In this document: positions 58,367 through 64,000 of the stretch, one piece after another
How positions within the stretch are numbered: the stretch's first letter is position 1
Layout of the letters: each line of letters starts with the position of its first letter
Made by a program: the position numbers and the translations under genes
NCBI GenBank assembly: GCA_022661535.1
Contig: JAKULF010000007.1
Coordinates: 1,426,001 to 1,490,000 of the forward strand
Direction: 5' to 3'
From: Eutypa lata
Lineage: Eukaryota; Ascomycota; Sordariomycetes; Xylariales; Diatrypaceae
Length of the DNA stretch: 64,000 bases
The notes under the pieces: generated by a model
Database searches by the model: none
What the model was told of the DNA's origin: nothing
What the model saw: the letters and a program-made list of their open reading frames with translations, nothing else

Positions 58367-60979
58367 GAAGGGAGATGATTTAGGATATTTGAGAGGGGAG
58401 ACTGATAGTGGATGGGAGTCAACTGAAGGGCCCCAGTAGGAATAAGACAGAATGATAGAATAGAGTACGTTTCAGGACATCCAATACTGTATATAAAGGT
58501 TATGATCAGGACGATCTGGTATGAATTTATAGACGATAAACATTGTGACAATCCAAGTTGTTAGATGGACACCAACTTTTGAGGGTTTAGATGCCATGAA
58601 TAAACCTTCACCTATGCATAATGTAAAGATATATAGCAATATTCTAATCTATTATAACGGCCTTCGGTAGTATCCTACATTATCTAGGCCTTTATTAAGA
58701 GGAAAATATACCAGCCTTCTACAGTATATTGGGAAGAGCTCAATCAAACCAAGTTGGAATGTACATATCCTTTTTTTTTTCCTACTTCTTTTTTTCTTTT
58801 TTTTCTCTTTCTTTTTTGAGGTGACACTGGTTTAGTCTTACATACAAAACAGAACATGCAACATTCGCCAGCATCTACCAAAGTGTAGACGTAGAGTTCG
58901 AAAGTAACTATTAACATGCCTTGCTCTCTTTGTTCACACAAAGGGAAAGGGGGAAAAAAGATGAAGAAAAGTAAAATGTTGCGGAACATACTTCGGTATC
59001 AATGTTAGCCAATGGGATATTATCTAGTTAAGTGCCCTTATGCTAGCATGGAATAATGAACCATGAAAAGCAACAGCTCGTATAAACTAGGGAAATATCC
59101 ACGACAAGGTGAGTACGTCAACTTGGTGGATGGAAGGAAACTGCGAAGAGGTCTAGACGATCTAGAGATTAGATACTGTACGGTACGATAAGACAGCATG
59201 GATGCCTCGGGTAGCCACTTTCAGGCACCAAACGTAGCTCCATCCAAATACATACATACCTACCGGCCTGCCACCTTATTTGTAACAATAGGAATCACAT
59301 CACACAGGTTAGCTGCCTTAGGCATGTATTTTCTAAGCGGGGACTGTAGTCCGCGAACGAATTTCAACAACTGATGACCACTCTTTGATTGGCGGGTCGA
59401 ACTCCCCAGGCAGAATACGTTGTGGTTGATCATATCCAGCGCAATGGTGATCGTCGTCTAATAGCGTCAGACAGAGAAATAGGCGCATATTCGCCGGAGC
59501 AAGTTCGGATGACTAATACTTAATGTATTTCAGGTATGACTTATCATTAGTGTTCCTGTCTGAGTGCCTATGAATACTTACCGAAAGTCTTCGTGACACA
59601 CACACAGGACAACTCACATTAGATACCATACGTACATACGTAATGAGGCCTGAATGACTGACTAGTCTAGTGCCACGGAGGCCGGCCTCATGCATATATT
59701 AGACGTGAGCAGCCTAGCCTATAAGATTCACCTTAGAGGTGCACGCAACACATGCACACTCGACATGATAGATCGCCTTATATTGTTGCCTAAAGATCGG
59801 AGGGGCGAGGGTCCCGAATCCGTCCACGGAGATCGGGGAGATGCTAGGCAGGACAGGACAGGACAGGACAAAGTACCAATTCCACGTATATTGGCTGAGC
59901 CAAAGGGGGGTTCGTTAGCATAATTATTGCGAATACAATGATCAAGTGGATTTTGTATCGCCATCGCCCGATTTGGTGATTGCTGCCGTGCTAGTTTCGT
60001 GATGATAGCAATTCGTGTTTATGCAACGGGATGAAATCAGTACGAATGAAATAGACTTTAAACCTTTTTCAAAGAAACCATCTTAAAGCAGGACGAGTCA
60101 AACTATCCGACCAGGGGTTTGGTCGAAGAGAATTATCTGGTCTTGTATTTTCGACGAATCAAGTCAAATCACGATAAATATCATTCATTCAACTCGTCAC
60201 CAAATAAGTGGTTTCAACAAGGCGGTTGGTTGAGAGGGTAAAAAACTCTCCATAAACTTCATAGATAGCCACACATAGGTGATCGATCATCTATATTGTA
60301 CATATACCAGCGTCCATATTTGCCAGTAGGTAACACTCGTTGCCGCCTAAAATCATCTCTAACATAATCAATCATAACTGAAAAAAGGGGGGGTATCATC
60401 ATGCATTCATCCATCCATCCATCCACCAACTGGGGAGAAGAAGTCTGTCTCTGTCTGTCTGTCTGTCTGTCTGTCTAGTTGCCGAAGAGGGGGAAAAAAA
60501 ATGCAATGCAGTGCAAATGACTCATCAGACGCTTCCGTTTCGTGTACAGTCAGTCAGTCTTCTTCCCCTGGAAATTCCATAACGCCCGAATACATGCAGT
60601 AAAAGTAAATAGACATATCAAACAAAAATGACAATGAAAACGCCTCGTCGTACCACCGTCTCTTCGAAATAATCCCGAAAGGGGGAACAAGAGAAGCGGG
60701 GTACTATGTAGATGAAAATTGCGAATACCTTCGCTAGGAAAATCGAGTACCTCGAGTACTTCGTAAACAGTACTTGATAAACAAGAACCCGGAGGTTGGT
60801 TAACGGAAAATAATAGCAGTACTGTGCTCAACACAACTGATGGTTCTTGACGCTCAATAAGAAGCCGTAGACAATGGAGGGTACGGATAGAGGGTGTAAA
60901 GGATGACGATAGTCGGAGTCAGGGTCTCTCATAAACCACACTAGAGTCGTCGTAGGGATATATGATGAGGTGCAGCAAA
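58367..60979. other. 2.6-kb intergenic stretch between convergent genes
   Basis: Noncoding. It contains T-rich runs (58770-58815), a (GGACA)n run near 59850-59870, and CATC and TCTG tetramer repeats (listed). No gene is supported. Confidence 0.45.
60443..60477. repeat. (TCTG)n microsatellite
   Basis: About eight TCTG units, with a one-dinucleotide interruption at the left end. A shorter CATC run lies just upstream near 60404-60425. Confidence 0.85.
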
Positions 60980-63116
60980 CTAGTAAGGTGCAGTCGTACT
61001 CTCATCAAAGAGAGTAAGCGATGACGGAGGACTATTGCCGTTGCCCTGCTCGGGATTCGGTCTACCGTCAATGACGTTCTGCATCTGAGCCATGCGATTC
61101 ATCGCAGCGATCAGCTGTCGCTTGAGCGCCTCAGTCTGCTGCTGGCTCTCGCTCATCGTGCGCTGGAAGTCCCCACGGAGGCTCTGGATCTCTGCGTGGA
61201 GATTTTGCACATCCCCGTGCAGGCTCCGGTTCTCCATCCGCAGCCGTTTCACCTCGTCATCCCGAGGGTCTTCGTCCTCGGCCTTGCGCTTGTCGCCGAG
61301 CCGCGGCACGGGAGCCTGGGCAACGGCAGCGGCAGCGGCAGCAGTAGTAGCGTCGCTGACGTCGACGTCCGCGGCGTCGATGGCGTGGCCGACGCCGGCG
61401 GTATGGCACCTGCGCAGATGCTCGTTCAGGTTCTCCAGCCGCGAGAACCCCTTCCCGAGGTAGCGCTTGCAGCTGGTATGCGGGCAGTTCAGGAGGTTCT
61501 TGGGGCCGCCGTGCTCGTTGTGGACCTCGCGCTCATGGCGCAGCAAGCCGCCGGTGTACGTAAAACCGGGGAGCTTCTCGCAGCCCTCCCGCTCGCAGTG
61601 GTACGGGCGGTCGTGCTTATCCATGTGCTTGTTCCACTCGCACTTCCGGATGAACTCCCGCGGCCTGTCGGTGCAGCCCGGAACCGTGCACTCGAACTTC
61701 CCGTTCTCGTTCTTGTGTACCTCGCCACGGCGGGGTCTCGGGATCAGCTTCGTTCGAGACTGCCCCGCGTTGTCTTCGTTGAACTTGACCCGCTTCGGGG
61801 CGCTGGCTGGGGACGGCGAGCCCCGCTGCTCGGGGGGCGTAAGGGGGCTAAGAAAGCTGTGCGCGCTGGGCGACGAAGGGTCGTGGACGGATCCATGTCC
61901 CGCGTTATAGTTTCCCACCTCCTCGATGAGATCGAGAGCGGTTGGCGAGAAAGGCGCGGTATGCGACTGGGTAGATGAACCGTCGTTGGGGCCCCCCTCC
62001 GCGCCAACGTTCGGGTAGGTATTCGAGTTTGTGTGGAAGTGCTTGGGATCGTAGCTAACCACACTCATCTTAAAGCGGTAATCGCGTAGGGCCTGGTTAT
62101 AAGAACGGTTGCTATTGAAGATTTGCAGGAAGGCGAGGCGGCCACGCTCGTCGTCGCGAATTCGGAGTGGGAGGATATAGCACCGGCAAATCTTGGATCG
62201 GTCGCCAACGGAACGCGTTATGGTGAAGCCGTATTCGATCTTCTTCTTCCTAAATGCTTGTCCAACAGCACGGACGTGTTGTCCAACTTCGTCGTAGTCT
62301 ATAGATGAAAGTGGGCAAAAAATCAGTCAGCGGCTTCAAAAAAGAACGGGGTACAGGTAACGCAGAACGGGGAACGGGGAACGGGGTAGCATTAGATAAT
62401 AAATAAGGTGGATCGCCGATCACATTGAGGCTGAGACACCAACGACGAGTTCATATCCAAATTTAGCTTTGGGATTAGGCAGATGAACGTGATGTGGGGT
62501 CAACCTGAAGAGTCACAACGCCGAGTCCCGATACAAGCATAACTTCGACAACAGAATATAATGCCTTTATTATATATGATACAATCCTGGGACAGAGAAT
62601 AAAGTGCGAAGACAAAAAAGAAATTAGGCAACTCACCTGGACCCTTTTCAAGAGCTGGCGTAACCTCTATCGCGTACGTCCAAGGGTCATGAACTTCGTG
62701 GACTTGATGATGGACTTGATGGACTTCGGGTTGCGATACTTGCTGGGGAACTGTGTATATTTATATATTAATTATCTCCAGTCCAACATAAAATACACTT
62801 GACTGATTGTTCGCCTCTCGGCGAGACTAATTGGTAGCCTATCAGGCAGCGTTGACTCACCAGACCCTCCGTTACCCACTACACCATGCTGATGCTGCTG
62901 CTGCTGCATTGCATAGTCATGTGGCACAGCTTCCCCGGCTAGTTGCAAGGGGTACTGTTGGAATGATGACTCGGCTCTGACCTCGGTGCTAAATGGCACC
63001 TGGTAACCAGTTGCCTCGTTGTACCCCGGGATATGGTGGAAGTCTGAGACGGGGATTGGGTATTCGCCCATCATCTCCATACTCATGTTCCAATCGGGGC
63101 CAAGGTATCCATCCAT
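60980..63116 (-). CDS. C2H2 zinc-finger transcription factor with C-terminal coiled coil, three exons
   Basis: The exons are 63116-62861, 62750-62637 and 62298-60980. Introns of 110 and 338 bp use GTGAGT donors and CAG/TAG acceptors, and both junctions are in phase 1. The spliced protein is 562 residues. The N-terminus (MDGYLGPDWNMSMEMM) is acidic and Gln-rich. Exon 2 encodes a VHQVHHQVHEVH repeat followed by DPWTYAIEVTPAL. Exon 3 opens with a basic domain (AFRKKKIEYGFTITRSVGD), then QALRDYRFKM. Three C2H2-type fingers start near residue 327 (ECTVPGC, HCEREGC, NCPHTSC), each with paired histidines. An Ala run and a KRKAEDED nuclear signal precede a coiled coil (about 470-525) that may dimerise. 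It is presumably nuclear and DNA-binding; target genes are unknown. The shorter exon-3-only reading from 62068 would miss the conserved N-terminal half. Confidence 0.85.
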
Positions 63117-64000
63117 GATGGGCAGGTTATGTTCTCGGGGCAGATAGTTGATGAAAAACAAAGTCAACTAAGATCTGCAATGGTGGAGGTATGTGTTGCT
63201 TTAGAATCAACAAAGGAGAGTTGTAGAGTTGGTCTAGGTATGGCAAATAGCAGACGGGTTGCAAGATGAAATAGCAGAAAGGCGAGATGATGCAAATTGT
63301 GTTGTCCACCTAAGTAGTCCATATGGTTGAGAGTAAAAAACTTTGGTGGCAGGAAATGAACAATGTATGTACACATTGTACATATCTGAGGGGTATGGGG
63401 AAATGGGCCTGGCATTTTTTCCGGTTGCTGGAGCGTCAGGAAATTAAACCAGTTTATAGGGTAGCCATATGTTCTTTGCTGGTTTTCAGGCTGGCAAGGC
63501 GGAATAAACAGTAATGCTCCAGGCATTTCCATTATTCCACCACCATTGTAGGGAATAACATTGAAATAACCTTGAACCTTGGTCTGTTCGCAAAGCACTT
63601 CTTGCATGCTTCGTCGTTGGATAGCCTCGAGTCTTGCATCTGCAGGTGTATTCGAGTTTGAGTCGAACCAAAAATAAGTGCGAGACAACTCTATTTCCAG
63701 AAGCATCTTGCATGACACCAGACAATGATCCAGAATTTTTCCAGAAGGGCTTCAGGTTAGGTGAAGAACATGGAGGAAAAGAGTCCTTGCCGCCTCAGAC
63801 AACCTTTTTGATGGCTCTTTATAGTCCTATGCGGTCCACAACCCTGGCCTGTTCCTAGATGTGGGAAGCCTGCCCTCACCATAGACCATCTGCACTTCCT
63901 TGTCGAGAACTCTTTATACTCTTGTCTTGTCGGCGACCTGATTTGTTTCTGTTTTTGAATACCCTCTATGCTTCGTTCCAGTTGACGATCGTATGAGTCC
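63117..64000. other. Upstream region of the zinc-finger gene to the window edge
   Basis: Minus-strand frames here do not splice into anything recognisable. The sequence is probably leader and promoter of the zinc-finger gene. Nothing else is supported. Confidence 0.4.

Noticed and set aside
61196..61978. Plus-strand 260-codon frame over the zinc-finger gene
   Set aside because: Antisense shadow; the minus strand carries the C2H2 fingers.

Overview
The window is nuclear DNA of a filamentous ascomycete (Pezizomycotina, most likely a sordariomycete). The support is: short introns with GTRNGT donors and CTRAC branch sites, long gene-poor spacers rich in TAGGTA/TACCTA words, and fungal-specific families (STS1/Cut8, GCC/NPC cysteine-rich membrane proteins, the HEMGH secreted metalloprotease family, heme-thiolate peroxidase). 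I support 18 protein genes or gene remnants plus one weak possible remnant, and re-derived exon structures for 11 of them from splice signals and frame continuity. No convincing tRNA, rRNA, CRISPR array or autonomous transposon was found.

Left part (1-28 kb): an RNase H-fold protein with C-terminal SUMO-interaction-like motifs (1.6-3.1 kb), a single-pass cysteine-rich membrane protein on the minus strand (4.0-5.1 kb), a 5.4-kb gene desert, a 72-residue AN1 zinc-finger protein (10.5-10.9 kb), a kinase whose catalytic loop lacks the usual Asn (14.6-15.9 kb), an unrecognised Ser/Thr-rich protein (16.9-17.9 kb), a small basic hypothetical (22.4-22.9 kb), a DUF952 protein (23.9-24.5 kb), and a large coiled-coil protein with polyQ and polyN tracts that resembles spindle/kinetochore-associated factors (25.2-27.7 kb).

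Middle part (28-40 kb): a conserved hypothetical with helical-repeat character, a broken reading frame holding a four-unit TTAGGG-like run, a 1091-residue unrecognised four-exon gene (32.9-36.4 kb), and the nuclear proteasome tether STS1/Cut8 (38.5-39.6 kb).

Right part (44-64 kb) is the accessory-looking stretch: a secreted metalloprotease interrupted by one in-frame TAG, a GH5 glucosidase of the steryl-glucoside/glucosylceramide type beside an amino-acid permease, a 502-bp palindromic non-autonomous DNA element flanked by a 10-bp direct repeat, a decayed class-III aminotransferase, a bacterial-type fusion of a GCS2 carboxylate-amine ligase with a circularly permuted ATP-grasp enzyme (848 aa, three exons), a secreted heme-thiolate peroxidase with a changed EHD motif, and a three-exon C2H2 zinc-finger transcription factor. 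The GCS2/ATP-grasp fusion looks like an actinobacterial gene that acquired fungal introns, and it lies next to a mobile element and a pseudogene. This is the best candidate in the window for an undescribed system.

There are no obvious operon-like functional groupings. The housekeeping genes (STS1, AN1, the spindle-like coiled coil) are interspersed with lineage-specific genes. All functions come from motif recognition by eye; no database search was run.
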